From contig NZ_JACHJV010000001.1 of assembly GCF_014203855.1 (NCBI RefSeq), positions 6,944,001 through 7,008,000 on the forward strand: DNA of 64,000 bases. The letters are read 5' to 3'. The notes beneath the pieces were generated by a model, which ran no database searches, had not been told where the DNA came from, and saw only the letters and a program-made list of their open reading frames with translations. Of the stretch, positions 41,199-50,666 are shown piece by piece. The DNA comes from Kitasatospora kifunensis (GTDB taxonomy: Bacteria > Actinomycetota > Actinomycetes > Streptomycetales > Streptomycetaceae). Position numbers and translations under genes: made by a program. Position 1 is the first letter of the stretch. The number at the start of each line of letters is the position of its first letter.

Positions 41199-41533
41199 TT
41201 TAGCTGCGGCGAGCCGCCACCCACGGCCCTTCGCCCGGTCGCGAACGCCATTGCGAAGCTCGCCTCGATGAACGAAAAACGGACACGAGATGACAACGAT
41301 CGGACGATTTGAGCTTCATCTGAGGCTTACGCCCGATTTCGTCGCCTAACTTTGGCCAGATTGCCCGGCCCAGGCCCCGCCGTCCGCAGACCCTGCAACC
41401 CGCAGCTCCTGCGGCCCGCGGAACCCGCGACGCGCGGCCCCTGCACCCGCAGACCCGCCGCGACCCGTGGACCCTGAGCCACCAGCACAGGGCCCAACCC
41501 GGGGCGCCTGGGGACAAGACGGAGGACGATACG

Positions 41534-43204
41534 TTGAGCGCGCCCGAGTCGGGGACTGCGTCCCAGCATTACCGCCGCACGCTCGGCACGATCAGCCTGA
41601 CGGCCGTCGGCCTCGGCTCGATCATCGGCTCCGGCTGGCTGTTCGGCGCCGAGCGCGCGGCCCGCCTGGCCGGGCCGGCCGCGATCATCGCCTGGGTGAT
41701 CGGCGCCGCGGTCGCCCTCACCATCGCCCTGACCTACACCGAGCTGGGCTCGATGTTCCCCAAGGCCGGCGGCATGGTCCGGTACGGCCAGTACTCGCAC
41801 GGCTCGCTGACCGGCTACCTCGCCGCCTGGGCCAACTGGATCGCCATCGTCTCGGTGATCCCGGGCGAGGCCACCGCCTCCGTGCAGTACATGAGCTCCT
41901 GGCACTTCAGCTGGGCGCACCATCTGTACAACGGCAAGGAACTCACCGGCACCGGTGTGGCCTTGGCGAGCGTGTTGTTGATCGGGTACTTCCTGCTCAA
42001 CTGGTTCGCGATCACGCTCTTCGCCAAGACCAACACCGCGATCACCGTCTTCAAGGTGGTCGTGCCGACGCTGACCGCGGGCAGCCTGCTGCTGGCGCAC
42101 TTCGACACCCACAACCTCCAGGACCACGGGGGCTTCACCCCGAACGGCTGGAGCTCGGTGTTCACCGCGGTCGCGCTCTCCGGCATCGTCTGGGCCTACA
42201 ACGGCTTCCAGTCCCCGCTGAACCTGGCCGGTGAGGCCCGCAACCCGGGCAAGTCGCTGCCCAAGGCGGTGATCAGCTCGATCCTGATCGCGCTGGTGAT
42301 CTACATCGCGCTGCAGATCGCCTTCCTGCTCGCGGTGCCCTCCCACGACCTGGCCAACGGCTGGGGCGGTCTGAACTACGACTCGCCGTTGGCGAACCTG
42401 TCGATGGCCTGGGGCCTGAACTGGCTGGCCATGCTGCTCTACGCGGACGCCTTCATCTCGCCCACCGGCACCGGCATGATCTACGCCGCCACCACCTCGC
42501 GGATGATCCAGGGCGTGCAGGAGAACGGGCAGCTGCCCTCGATCTTCGGCCGGGTCGACCCCAAGACCGGCATCCCGCGCCCGGCGCTGCTGCTCAACCT
42601 CTTCATCGCCTTCCTCTTCCTCGCGGTCTTCCGCGGCTGGGGCTCGCTGGCCGAGATCGTCTCGGTCGCGACGGTGATCTCCTACATCACCGGCCCGGTG
42701 GCCGTGATGGCGCTGCGCCGACTGGCCCCGGACCTGAAGCGCCCGGTCAAGCTGCGGCTGATGCCGGTGATCGCCCCGGTCGCCATGGTCTTCGGCTCGC
42801 TGGTGCTCTACTGGGCCCGCTGGCCGCTGACCGGCAAGGTCATCTTCCTGATGGCCGCCGGCCTGCCGATCTGGGCCTGGTACGAGCTGCGCAAGCCGTG
42901 GGCCGAGATCAAGCCGCACCTGAAGGCCGGCGTCTGGGTGATCGGCTACCTGCTGGTGATGGCCGCCGTCTCGTGGGCCGGGTCCAAGGACTACGGCGGC
43001 CACGGCTACCTGCCCGAGGGCTGGGACCTGCTGGTGGTCGCGCTGATCGCGCTGGCCTTCTACACCTGGGGCGTGCGCAGCGCCTGGGCGAACCCGTCGC
43101 TGGCGCAGGTGCGCCAGGAGCTGGAGGACGCCGCCGAGGCGGACCGCGCGGCGACGGCCGACGGCCGGCCGGGCACCGACGAGACCGCGGCGGCGAGCTC
43201 CTGA
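41534..43204 (+). CDS. APC superfamily amino acid permease
   Basis: This 556-aa polytopic membrane protein of the amino acid-polyamine-organocation superfamily probably takes up an amino acid or related solute by cation symport. It starts with SLTAVGLGSIIGSGWLFG, the substrate-binding glycine-rich segment of TM1. About twelve hydrophobic segments follow, with the conserved GIVWAYNGFQSPLNLAGEARNPGKSLPKA region near TM6. The TTG start at 41534 is chosen for the ggagga ribosome site 7 nt upstream. The C-terminal 40 residues are hydrophilic and Ala/Glu/Asp-rich. The substrate cannot be read from sequence. It is divergent from the urease operon, so a shared nitrogen-related control is possible but unproven. 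Confidence 0.9.
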   Translation: MSAPESGTASQHYRRTLGTISLTAVGLGSIIGSGWLFGAERAARLAGPAAIIAWVIGAAVALTIALTYTELGSMFPKAGGMVRYGQYSHGSLTGYLAAWANWIAIVSVIPGEATASVQYMSSWHFSWAHHLYNGKELTGTGVALASVLLIGYFLLNWFAITLFAKTNTAITVFKVVVPTLTAGSLLLAHFDTHNLQDHGGFTPNGWSSVFTAVALSGIVWAYNGFQSPLNLAGEARNPGKSLPKAVISSILIALVIYIALQIAFLLAVPSHDLANGWGGLNYDSPLANLSMAWGLNWLAMLLYADAFISPTGTGMIYAATTSRMIQGVQENGQLPSIFGRVDPKTGIPRPALLLNLFIAFLFLAVFRGWGSLAEIVSVATVISYITGPVAVMALRRLAPDLKRPVKLRLMPVIAPVAMVFGSLVLYWARWPLTGKVIFLMAAGLPIWAWYELRKPWAEIKPHLKAGVWVIGYLLVMAAVSWAGSKDYGGHGYLPEGWDLLVVALIALAFYTWGVRSAWANPSLAQVRQELEDAAEADRAATADGRPGTDETAAASS

Positions 43205-43228
43205 CGCGGCACCGCCCACGTGTGACCA

Positions 43229-43274
43229 ACGCCGAAGGCCGGCTGACGGAATCCCGTCAGCCGGCCTTCGGCGT
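43229..43274 (+). terminator. Strong terminator hairpin after the permease gene
   Basis: The perfect 21-bp arms 43229-43249 and 43254-43274 enclose a 4-nt loop, 25 nt after the permease stop. No clear U-run follows, as is common in this group. Confidence 0.8.
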
Positions 43275-43321
43275 ACCCGGCCCCGACCCGAGCGCGGTGT
43301 CGAAATGCATCGATGGAAATA

Positions 43322-43349
43322 GTTTCAGCATCTTGCTGAAACATCTTGC
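43322..43349. promoter_or_regulatory. Candidate operator upstream of the amylase-pullulanase gene
   Basis: A perfect 9-bp inverted repeat (43322-43330 gtttcagca, 43334-43342 tgctgaaac) overlaps a direct repeat of catcttgc at 43329 and 43342. Streptomyces alpha-amylase promoters are controlled by a LacI-type regulator (MalR/Reg1) at cttgc/gaaa-rich repeats. This site is 88 nt upstream of the GTG start and fits that pattern. The assignment is inference. Confidence 0.5.
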
Positions 43350-43436
43350 GAACAGTACGGTCCTCGCTAGTCGCCGCACGCGCGCACGTACACACGCACC
43401 GCAAGCACCGCCGATGCCGCTCAAGGGAGAGCCCGC

Positions 43437-46400
43437 GTGGCCAGAAGAGCCAGATTCCGCAGCCTGATAGCCTCGGTCGCCCTACTCGCGCCCGCGCTCG
43501 TCGCGGCGGCGCCGGCCACCGCGCCGGCCGCGACGCCGGCTGCCGCCCCCTCGGACGCGTCCCTCGCCGCCACTCCCGACCGGCACGATCTGACGCGCGA
43601 GCAGTACTACTTCGTCCTGCCGGACCGCTTCGCCAACGGCGACCCGTCCAATGACACCGGCGGGATCACCGGCAGCCGGATGGACAACGGTCTCGACCCC
43701 ACCGACAAGGGCTTCTACCACGGCGGCGACCTCAAGGGCCTGCTCGGCAAGCTCGACTACATCAAGAAGCTGGGCACCACCGCGATCTGGATGGCGCCGA
43801 TCTTCAAGAACAAGCCGGTGCAGGGTACCGGCGCGGACGCCTCGGCCGGCTACCACGGCTACTGGATCACCGACTTCACCCAGGTCGACCCGCACTTCGG
43901 CACCAACGCCGAGCTCAAGGAGCTGATCGACAAGGCCCACGCGATGGGCATGAAGGTCTTCTTCGACGTCATCACCAACCACACCGCCGACGTCATCGAC
44001 TACGCGCAGAAGACCTACGACTACCGCTCCACCGGCGCCTATCCGACCCTGGACGCCACCGGGCGGCCGGTCGCCACCACCGCCATCGCCAATGCGAACG
44101 CGGCCAACGGCACCTCGAACTACCCCAAGCTGACGACGGGTTCGTTCCCCTACACGCCGGTCTTCGACTCGCCCGCCGACGCCACCGCGAAATCCCCGAG
44201 CTGGCTCAACGACCCCACGCTCTACCACAACCGGGGCAACTCCACCTTCACCGGCGAGTCCGGCACCGAGGGCGACTTCGGCGGCCTGGACGACCTCGAC
44301 ACCCAGGACCCGCGCGTGGTCCAGGGTTTCGAGAAGGTCTACGAGGACTGGGTCAAGAACACCGGCGTCGACGGCTTCCGGATCGACACCGTCAAGAACG
44401 TCAACATGGCCTTCTGGCAGCAGTGGGCGCCGGCGCTCAAGAAGTACGCCGCCGACCACGGCAACAAGAGGTTCTTCATGTTCGGCGAGGTGTACGACAG
44501 CGACACCTCCACCACCTCGTCCTACGTCACCCAGGGCAAGCTGCAGGCCACCCTCGACTTCCCGTTCCAGTCGGCGGCCCAGAGCTACGTGGCGAACGGC
44601 GGGTCCGCGCAAGCGCTCTCCTCGCTCTACGCCGACGACTACAAGTACACCAGCGCCGACACCAATGCCTATGAGCTGCCGACCTTCCTCGGCAACCACG
44701 ACATGGGCCGGATCGGCTACTTCCTGCAGTCCGCCAACCCGAACGACAGCAACGCCCAGCTGCTGCAGAAGGACCAGCTCGCCCAGCAGTTGCAGTTCCT
44801 GACCCGAGGCCAACCCGTCGTCTACTACGGCGACGAGCAGGGCTTCACCGGCACCGGCGGCGACAAGTCGGCGCGGCAGGACATGTTCGCCTCCAAGGTC
44901 GGGGAGTACAACACCGACACCGTCATTGGCGGCACCTCCGGCTCGGCCGACCGCTACGGCACCGACGCCCCGCTCTACACGACCATCTCCGCCCTCGCCC
45001 AACTGCGCAAGGCCAACCCGGCGCTTACAGACGGCGCGCAGATCGAGCGCTACGCGGCGAACGGCCCCGGCGTGTACGCCTTCTCCCGGATCGACGAGAA
45101 GCAGCAGGTCGAGTACCTGGTCGCGGTGAACAACGCGACCACCGCGCAGAGCGTCAGCGTCCCCACCTACTCGGCCCAGATGGCCTTCAGCCCGATCTAC
45201 GGCGGCGGGGCCAACTCCCTGACCACCGGCGCCGACAGCAAGCTGGCGATCACCGTCCCCGCGCAGTCCGCCGTCGTGTACAAGGCCGCCGCCAAGCTCG
45301 CCAAGCCCGCGAGCGGCCCCGCCCTGACCCTCACCGCACCCGCCGCCGGCGCCACCGGCACCGCCACCATCGCCGCCACCGTCCCAGGCGGCGGCTTCGA
45401 CCGCGTCACCTTCGCCGCCGCCGTCGGCACCGGCAAGTGGCAGACCCTGGGCACCGCCGACCACGCGCCCTACCAGGTCACCCAGAACCTCGCGGGCATC
45501 GCCCCGGGCACCACGGTGCGCTACAAGGCCGTGGTCCAGGACAGCGCCGGACGCCTGGCCGACGCCACCGGCACCACCACCGTCGGCACCCCGGCGCCGG
45601 TACTCAAGCCCACCGCGTCCAGCCGCAGTTACGCGGTCGTCCACTACCACCGCGCGGATGGGAACTACGCCGGTTGGAACCTCTACGCCTGGGGCGACCT
45701 CGCCGACGGCGAAGGCACCAGCTGGCCGGCCGGCCACCCCTTCGTCGGCCGTGACGCCTTCGGTGCCTTCGCCTACGTGAAGGTGAAGCCCGGCGCGTCC
45801 AACGTCGGTTTCATCGTGGAGAACAACGGCACCAAGGACGGCGCCGCCGACCGCTCGATCGACCTGTCGACCACCGGCGAGGTCTGGGTCAACTCCGGCG
45901 ACCAGACCACCTACACCAGCAACCCCGGCGCCGCCACACCGCAGCCCCCGGCGAACACCGCGATCCTGCACTACCACCGCGCCGACGGGAACTACAGCGG
46001 CTGGGGCCTGCACGACTGGACCGGCGCGGCCAGTCCGACCAGCTGGCCCAGCCCGCTGCAGCCCTCCGGCACCGACGCGTTCGGTGACGTCTTCACCGTG
46101 CCGCTGGCGCCCGGAGCCACCGTCCTCGACTACATCCTGCACAACGGCGACACCAAGGACCTGCCGGACAACCAGGAGCTGAACTTCGCCGTCAACGGCC
46201 GCCAGGTCTGGATCACCAGTGGCAGCCCCGGCTACGTCCTGCCGCAGTCCACCGCCTCCGCCGCCGACCTCAACCTCTCCCAGTCCAAGGCCCAGTGGAT
46301 CGACGCGACCACCCTCGCCGTCCCGGCCGACTGGGGCTTCGGAGCGAACCTCGCCGCCGGCGGATCCGCCGAACTCGTCTACTCGCCCACCGGGGCGCTG

Positions 46401-48905
46401 GCCGTCAAGGACGGCGACCTGAGCGACCCGGGCTACTGGCTGCGCCTGCTGCCCCAGACCAGCGGCCTGACGACGGCTCAACTCGCCGCCCACCCCGAGC
46501 TCAAGGGCTACACCGCGTTCACCGTCGACCCCCGGGACACCGGCCGGGTGGACACCGCGCTGCGCGGCCAGCTGATCATGACCGAGCGCGAGGCGAACGG
46601 CGCGCTGCTCGCCGCGACCGGCGTGCAGACCCCCGGCGTGCTGGACGCCGTCTACGCCTCCAACGCCACCCACGCCCAGCTCGGTCCCCAGGTCGGCGGG
46701 ACCCCCAGCGGGAGCACGGTCAAGCTCTCCCTCTGGGCCCCGACCGCCCAGAGCGTCAGCCTGGAGCTCTACGACAGCCCCACCGCCCCCACCCCGCACC
46801 TGGTCGCCATGCACCGCGACGACCGGTCGGGCATCTGGACGGCGGACGGGAACGGCTCCTGGAAGGGCAAGTACTACCTCTACCGGGTCACGGTCTGGGC
46901 CCCTTCCGTGCAGCAGGTCGTCACCAACCACGTCACCGACCCCTACTCGCTGGCCCTGTCCACCGACTCCAAGCGCAGCGAGATCGTCGACCTCGACGAC
47001 CCCGCCACCGCACCCACCGGCTGGCACGCCGAGACCTCGCCCAAGGCGGTCGCCGCCACCCAGCAGGAGATCCAGGAACTCCACGTCCGCGACTTCTCGG
47101 TCGCCGACACCACCGTGCCGACCGCCGACCGGGGCACCTACCTGGCCTTCACCGACCTCGACTCGGACGGCATGAAGCACCTGGCCGCGCTCGCCAAGTC
47201 CGGCGTCACCACCGTCCATCTGCTGCCCAGCTTCGACTTCTCCTCCGTCCCCGAGGCGAAGTCCGAGCAGTCCAACCCGCCCTGCGACCTGGCCTCCTTC
47301 CCCTCCGACTCGTCCCAGCAGCAGGCCTGCATCGCCAAGACGGCCGCCACCGACGCCTACAACTGGGGCTACGACCCCTACCACTACACCGTCCCGGAGG
47401 GCTCCTACTCGACCGACCCCGACGGCACCACCCGCACCCTGCAGTTCCGCCAGATGGTGGCCGCGCTGCACAAGGTGGGCCTGCGGGTGGTGATGGACGT
47501 GGTCTACAACCACACCGCCGCCTCAGGGCAGGACCCGCGATCGGTCCTGGACCAGATCGTCCCCGGCTACTACCAGCGGCTCTCCGCCACCGGCGCGGTC
47601 ACCACCGACAGCTGCTGCGCCGACACCGCGCCCGAGCACACCATGATGAACAAGCTCGTGGTGGACTCCACCCGCACCTGGGCCACCCAGTACCACGTGG
47701 ACGGCTTCCGCTTCGACCTGATGGGTCTCGACCCCAAGCAGACCATGCTCGACGTGCAGTCCTCGCTCAAGCAGACCGGACGGGACGAGTTCCTCTACGG
47801 TGAGGGCTGGAACTTCGGCGTCGTGGCGAACAACGCCCGCTTCGTCCAGGCCACCCAGGCCAACATGGCGGGCACCGGGATCGCCACCTTCAACGACCGC
47901 CAGCGCGACGCGGTGCGCGGCGGCGGCCCGTTCGACTCCGACCCGCGCATCCAGGGCTTCGCCTCGGGTCTGTACACCGATCCCAACGGTGCCGCCGTCA
48001 ACGGCAGCGCGGACCAGCAGAAGGCCACCCTGCTGCACGAGATGGACCAGCTCAAGGTCGGCCTGACCGGGAACCTCGCCGCCTACTCCTTCACGGACAG
48101 CGCCGGAAAGACCGTCACCGGCTCGGAAGTCGACTACAATGGCTCGCCGACCGGCTACACCGCGAGCCCGGGTGAGGCGATCACCTACGTGGACGCGCAC
48201 GACAACCTCACCCTCTACGACGCGCTCGCCTACAAGCTGCCCAGCACCGCCTCGACGGCCGACCGGGCCCGGATGCAGTCCCTGGCACTGGCCACCACCG
48301 CGCTCTCCCAGGGCCCCGGCTTCGCGGTGGCCGGCAGCGACCTGCTGCGCTCCAAGTCGCTGGACGCCAACTCCTATGACAGCGGGGACTGGTTCAACGC
48401 GATCCAGTGGAACTGCGCACAGGGCAACGGCTTCGGCCGCGGTCTGCCGCCGGCGGCGTCCAACCAGGCGTTCTGGCCGTTCGCCCAGCCGCTGCTCGCC
48501 AACCCCGCGATGGTCCCCGGCTGTTCGGCCGAACAGGCGGCCTCGGCCCAGTACCAGGATTTCCTGCGGATCAAGCAGTCCACCCCGCTCTTCTCGCTGC
48601 CCACGGCGGCCGCCGTGCAGCAGCGGTTGAGCTACCCGCTCTCCGGCACCCCGGGCGAGATCCCGGGCGTGGTCACCCTGCACCTGGACGGCGCGGGGCT
48701 GCACACCTACGGTTCCGTCACCGTCGTCTTCAACGCCACCCCGACCACCCAGCACCAGACCGTGGCCGCCCTCGCCGGCACCACCCAGCGCCTGCACCCG
48801 GCCCAGGCCGACGGCGCGGACCCGGTGGTGAAGACGGCCGCCTTCGACCCCGCCACGGGCACCTTCACCGTCCCGGCGCGGAGCGTGGCGGTCTTCGTCC
48901 AGTAG
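43437..48905 (+). CDS. Secreted bifunctional alpha-amylase/pullulanase
   Basis: This 1822-aa extracellular enzyme has two GH13 units. After a signal peptide (about residues 1-33, Arg-rich start then Ala/Leu core), the first GH13 domain (about 50-620) has DVITNHT, nucleophile Asp317 in DGFRID, acid Glu351 in FGEVYD and Asp422 in GNHD. An Ig-like linker and two related pullulanase-associated/CBM41 modules follow (HYHRADGNYAGWNLYAW and HYHRADGNYSGWGLHDW). After an N2/CBM48-like region comes a type I pullulanase GH13 (about 1205-1720), with ELHVRDFSV, YNWGYDPYHY, DVVYNHT, Asp1427, Glu1456 and Asp1589. It should cut alpha-1,4 bonds and debranch alpha-1,6 bonds of starch or glycogen. The GTG start has an aagggaga site. 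Similar fused enzymes are known from Streptomyces. Confidence 0.94.
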   Translation: MARRARFRSLIASVALLAPALVAAAPATAPAATPAAAPSDASLAATPDRHDLTREQYYFVLPDRFANGDPSNDTGGITGSRMDNGLDPTDKGFYHGGDLKGLLGKLDYIKKLGTTAIWMAPIFKNKPVQGTGADASAGYHGYWITDFTQVDPHFGTNAELKELIDKAHAMGMKVFFDVITNHTADVIDYAQKTYDYRSTGAYPTLDATGRPVATTAIANANAANGTSNYPKLTTGSFPYTPVFDSPADATAKSPSWLNDPTLYHNRGNSTFTGESGTEGDFGGLDDLDTQDPRVVQGFEKVYEDWVKNTGVDGFRIDTVKNVNMAFWQQWAPALKKYAADHGNKRFFMFGEVYDSDTSTTSSYVTQGKLQATLDFPFQSAAQSYVANGGSAQALSSLYADDYKYTSADTNAYELPTFLGNHDMGRIGYFLQSANPNDSNAQLLQKDQLAQQLQFLTRGQPVVYYGDEQGFTGTGGDKSARQDMFASKVGEYNTDTVIGGTSGSADRYGTDAPLYTTISALAQLRKANPALTDGAQIERYAANGPGVYAFSRIDEKQQVEYLVAVNNATTAQSVSVPTYSAQMAFSPIYGGGANSLTTGADSKLAITVPAQSAVVYKAAAKLAKPASGPALTLTAPAAGATGTATIAATVPGGGFDRVTFAAAVGTGKWQTLGTADHAPYQVTQNLAGIAPGTTVRYKAVVQDSAGRLADATGTTTVGTPAPVLKPTASSRSYAVVHYHRADGNYAGWNLYAWGDLADGEGTSWPAGHPFVGRDAFGAFAYVKVKPGASNVGFIVENNGTKDGAADRSIDLSTTGEVWVNSGDQTTYTSNPGAATPQPPANTAILHYHRADGNYSGWGLHDWTGAASPTSWPSPLQPSGTDAFGDVFTVPLAPGATVLDYILHNGDTKDLPDNQELNFAVNGRQVWITSGSPGYVLPQSTASAADLNLSQSKAQWIDATTLAVPADWGFGANLAAGGSAELVYSPTGALAVKDGDLSDPGYWLRLLPQTSGLTTAQLAAHPELKGYTAFTVDPRDTGRVDTALRGQLIMTEREANGALLAATGVQTPGVLDAVYASNATHAQLGPQVGGTPSGSTVKLSLWAPTAQSVSLELYDSPTAPTPHLVAMHRDDRSGIWTADGNGSWKGKYYLYRVTVWAPSVQQVVTNHVTDPYSLALSTDSKRSEIVDLDDPATAPTGWHAETSPKAVAATQQEIQELHVRDFSVADTTVPTADRGTYLAFTDLDSDGMKHLAALAKSGVTTVHLLPSFDFSSVPEAKSEQSNPPCDLASFPSDSSQQQACIAKTAATDAYNWGYDPYHYTVPEGSYSTDPDGTTRTLQFRQMVAALHKVGLRVVMDVVYNHTAASGQDPRSVLDQIVPGYYQRLSATGAVTTDSCCADTAPEHTMMNKLVVDSTRTWATQYHVDGFRFDLMGLDPKQTMLDVQSSLKQTGRDEFLYGEGWNFGVVANNARFVQATQANMAGTGIATFNDRQRDAVRGGGPFDSDPRIQGFASGLYTDPNGAAVNGSADQQKATLLHEMDQLKVGLTGNLAAYSFTDSAGKTVTGSEVDYNGSPTGYTASPGEAITYVDAHDNLTLYDALAYKLPSTASTADRARMQSLALATTALSQGPGFAVAGSDLLRSKSLDANSYDSGDWFNAIQWNCAQGNGFGRGLPPAASNQAFWPFAQPLLANPAMVPGCSAEQAASAQYQDFLRIKQSTPLFSLPTAAAVQQRLSYPLSGTPGEIPGVVTLHLDGAGLHTYGSVTVVFNATPTTQHQTVAALAGTTQRLHPAQADGADPVVKTAAFDPATGTFTVPARSVAVFVQ

Positions 48906-48928
48906 GCGTTTTTCCACCTGAATCCCAC

Positions 48929-48978
48929 CCGATCGGGCCCCCGGCTTGTACTTTCCTACAAGTCGGGGGCCCGATCGG
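48929..48978 (+). terminator. Terminator hairpin after the amylase-pullulanase gene
   Basis: The 22-bp stem (48929-48950 with 48957-48978, one mismatch) has a 6-nt loop and starts 23 nt after the stop codon. Confidence 0.82.
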
Positions 48979-49141
48979 CTGACCGCCACTGTGTGGATCT
49001 TCAAGCTTTGCGCGTGAACTGGCTTTCGAGCCGGGTATCAGTCAGGATCGACGGTTGGGTGCGGGGCGCCCGAGTGCGCCCTGCGGCCGAGCCGCATCCG
49101 CACCTGAGGTGTACTTTTCTCCCAGCCAGAGAGCCCCATTC

Positions 49142-50581
49142 ATGCGCTTCCTGAACGACCTCAAGCCCGCGTACGACCTGACGTACGACGACGTCTTCAT
49201 GGTCCCCAGCCGTTCCGCCGTGGGCTCCCGGCAGGGTGTCGACCTCTCCTCCCAGGACGGCACCGGCACCACGATCCCGCTGGTGGTCGCCAACATGACC
49301 GCGATCGCTGGTCGCCGGATGGCCGAGACGGTGGCCCGGCGCGGTGGCCTGGTGGCCATCCCGCAGGACATTCCGACCGAGGTCATCGCCGACGTGATCG
49401 GCTGGGTCAAGCAGCGCCACCTGGTCTTCGACACGGCGCTCACCCTGGCGCCCGGCGCCACCGTCGCCGACGCGCTGGCGCTGCTGCCCAAGCGCGCCCA
49501 CGGCGGCCTGGTCGTGGTCGAGGACGGCAAGCCGGTCGGCGTGGTCACCGAGGGCGACTGCCAGGGGGTGGACCGCTTCACCAGCCTCGCCCAGGTGATG
49601 TCCCGCGACCTGCTGCTGCTGGACGCCGACATCGACCCGCGCGCCGCCTTCGAGAAGCTCAACGAGGGTCACCGCAAGCTGGCCCCGGTCATCGACGCCG
49701 ACGGCAAGCTGGTCGGCATCCTGACCCGCAAGGGCGCGCTGCGCGCCACCCTCTACACCCCGGCGGTCGACGCCAACGGCAAGCTGCGGATCGCGGCCAC
49801 CGTCGGCATCAACGGCGACGTGGCCGGCAAGGCCAAGGCGCTGATCGACGCCGGCGCGGACGTGCTGGTGGTGGACACCGCGCACGGCCACCAGGAGTCG
49901 ATGATCAGCGCGCTGCGCGCGGTACGCGGCCTGGACCCGCAGATCCCGATCGTGGCGGGCAACGTGGTCTCCGCCGCCGGTGTGCGCGACCTGGTCGAGG
50001 CCGGCGCGGACATCCTGAAGGTCGGCGTCGGCCCCGGTGCCATGTGCACCACCCGGATGATGACCGGCGTGGGCCGCCCGCAGTTCTCCGCCGTGCTGGA
50101 GTGCGCCGCCGAGGCGCGCCGGCTCGGCAAGCACGTCTGGGCGGACGGCGGCGTGCGCCACCCGCGCGACGTGGCGATGGCGCTGGCCGCCGGCGCCTCC
50201 AACGTGATGATCGGCTCCTGGTTCGCCGGTACCTATGAGTCGCCCGGCGACCTGCAGACCACCGCCGACGGCCGCCAGTACAAGGAGAGTTTCGGCATGG
50301 CCTCGGCCCGCGCGGTGCTCAACCGCACGGCCGAGGAGTCCGGGTACGACCGGGCCCGCAAGGCGCTCTTCGAGGAGGGCATCTCCACCTCGCGGATGTT
50401 CCTGGACCCGGCCCGCCCGGGTGTCGAGGACCTGATCGACTCGGTGATCGCGGGCGTCCGCAGCTCCTGCACCTACGCCGGTGCCGCCAGCCTGGAGGAG
50501 TTCCACGAGAAGGCGATCGTCGGCGTGCAGAGCGCGGCCGGCTACGCCGAGGGCAAGCCGCTGCACTCCAGCTGGGCCTGA
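49142..50581 (+). CDS. GuaB1 family IMP dehydrogenase-related protein (probable GMP reductase)
   Basis: This 479-aa protein of the IMPDH/GMP reductase family begins RFLNDLKPAYDLTYDDVFMVPSRS and has a CBS pair at about residues 90-210. The catalytic loop GVGPGAMCTTRMMTGVGRP carries Cys302, and GGVRHPRDVAMALAAGA is the phosphate-binding region. Actinobacteria carry several guaB paralogues. The GuaB1 group has been assigned as a CBS-containing GMP reductase in mycobacteria, so purine salvage (GMP to IMP) is more likely here than GMP synthesis. I chose ATG 49142 over the open frame from 49055, whose extra 29 codons match nothing in the family. It is monocistronic, ending at a shared convergent terminator. 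Confidence 0.88.
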   Translation: MRFLNDLKPAYDLTYDDVFMVPSRSAVGSRQGVDLSSQDGTGTTIPLVVANMTAIAGRRMAETVARRGGLVAIPQDIPTEVIADVIGWVKQRHLVFDTALTLAPGATVADALALLPKRAHGGLVVVEDGKPVGVVTEGDCQGVDRFTSLAQVMSRDLLLLDADIDPRAAFEKLNEGHRKLAPVIDADGKLVGILTRKGALRATLYTPAVDANGKLRIAATVGINGDVAGKAKALIDAGADVLVVDTAHGHQESMISALRAVRGLDPQIPIVAGNVVSAAGVRDLVEAGADILKVGVGPGAMCTTRMMTGVGRPQFSAVLECAAEARRLGKHVWADGGVRHPRDVAMALAAGASNVMIGSWFAGTYESPGDLQTTADGRQYKESFGMASARAVLNRTAEESGYDRARKALFEEGISTSRMFLDPARPGVEDLIDSVIAGVRSSCTYAGAASLEEFHEKAIVGVQSAAGYAEGKPLHSSWA

Positions 50582-50604
50582 CCGGTCGGCGGCGGGTGAC
50601 CGAC

Positions 50605-50641
50605 CGAGCCCCCGACCCTGCGTTGCAGGGGCGGGGGCTCG
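50605..50641. terminator. Bidirectional terminator between guaB1 and chitinase genes
   Basis: A 17-bp stem (50605-50621 with 50625-50641, one mismatch) and a 3-nt loop lie between two convergent genes. Confidence 0.8.
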
Positions 50642-50666
50642 ATCGTGCGTGTGGGGACCAGTGGCG

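Larger units (their letters stand above)
40928..41533. promoter_or_regulatory. Divergent intergenic region between ureA and an APC permease gene
   Basis: This is a 606-nt noncoding stretch between divergent genes. It contains a near-perfect 19-nt palindrome at 41086-41104 and two 20-nt direct repeats at 41159-41198. Both lie nearer ureA than the permease. The part from about 41340 to 41500 is a GC-rich low-complexity run with no element I can name. I found no convincing sigma-70 -35/-10 pair and no clear GlnR box. Confidence 0.6.

Noticed and set aside
40622..41296. A longer ureA product starting at 41296.
   Set aside because: The extra N-terminal part has no urease homology and is Pro/Arg-rich. 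The TTG at 40927 gives the normal 101-aa protein and has a strong ribosome site.
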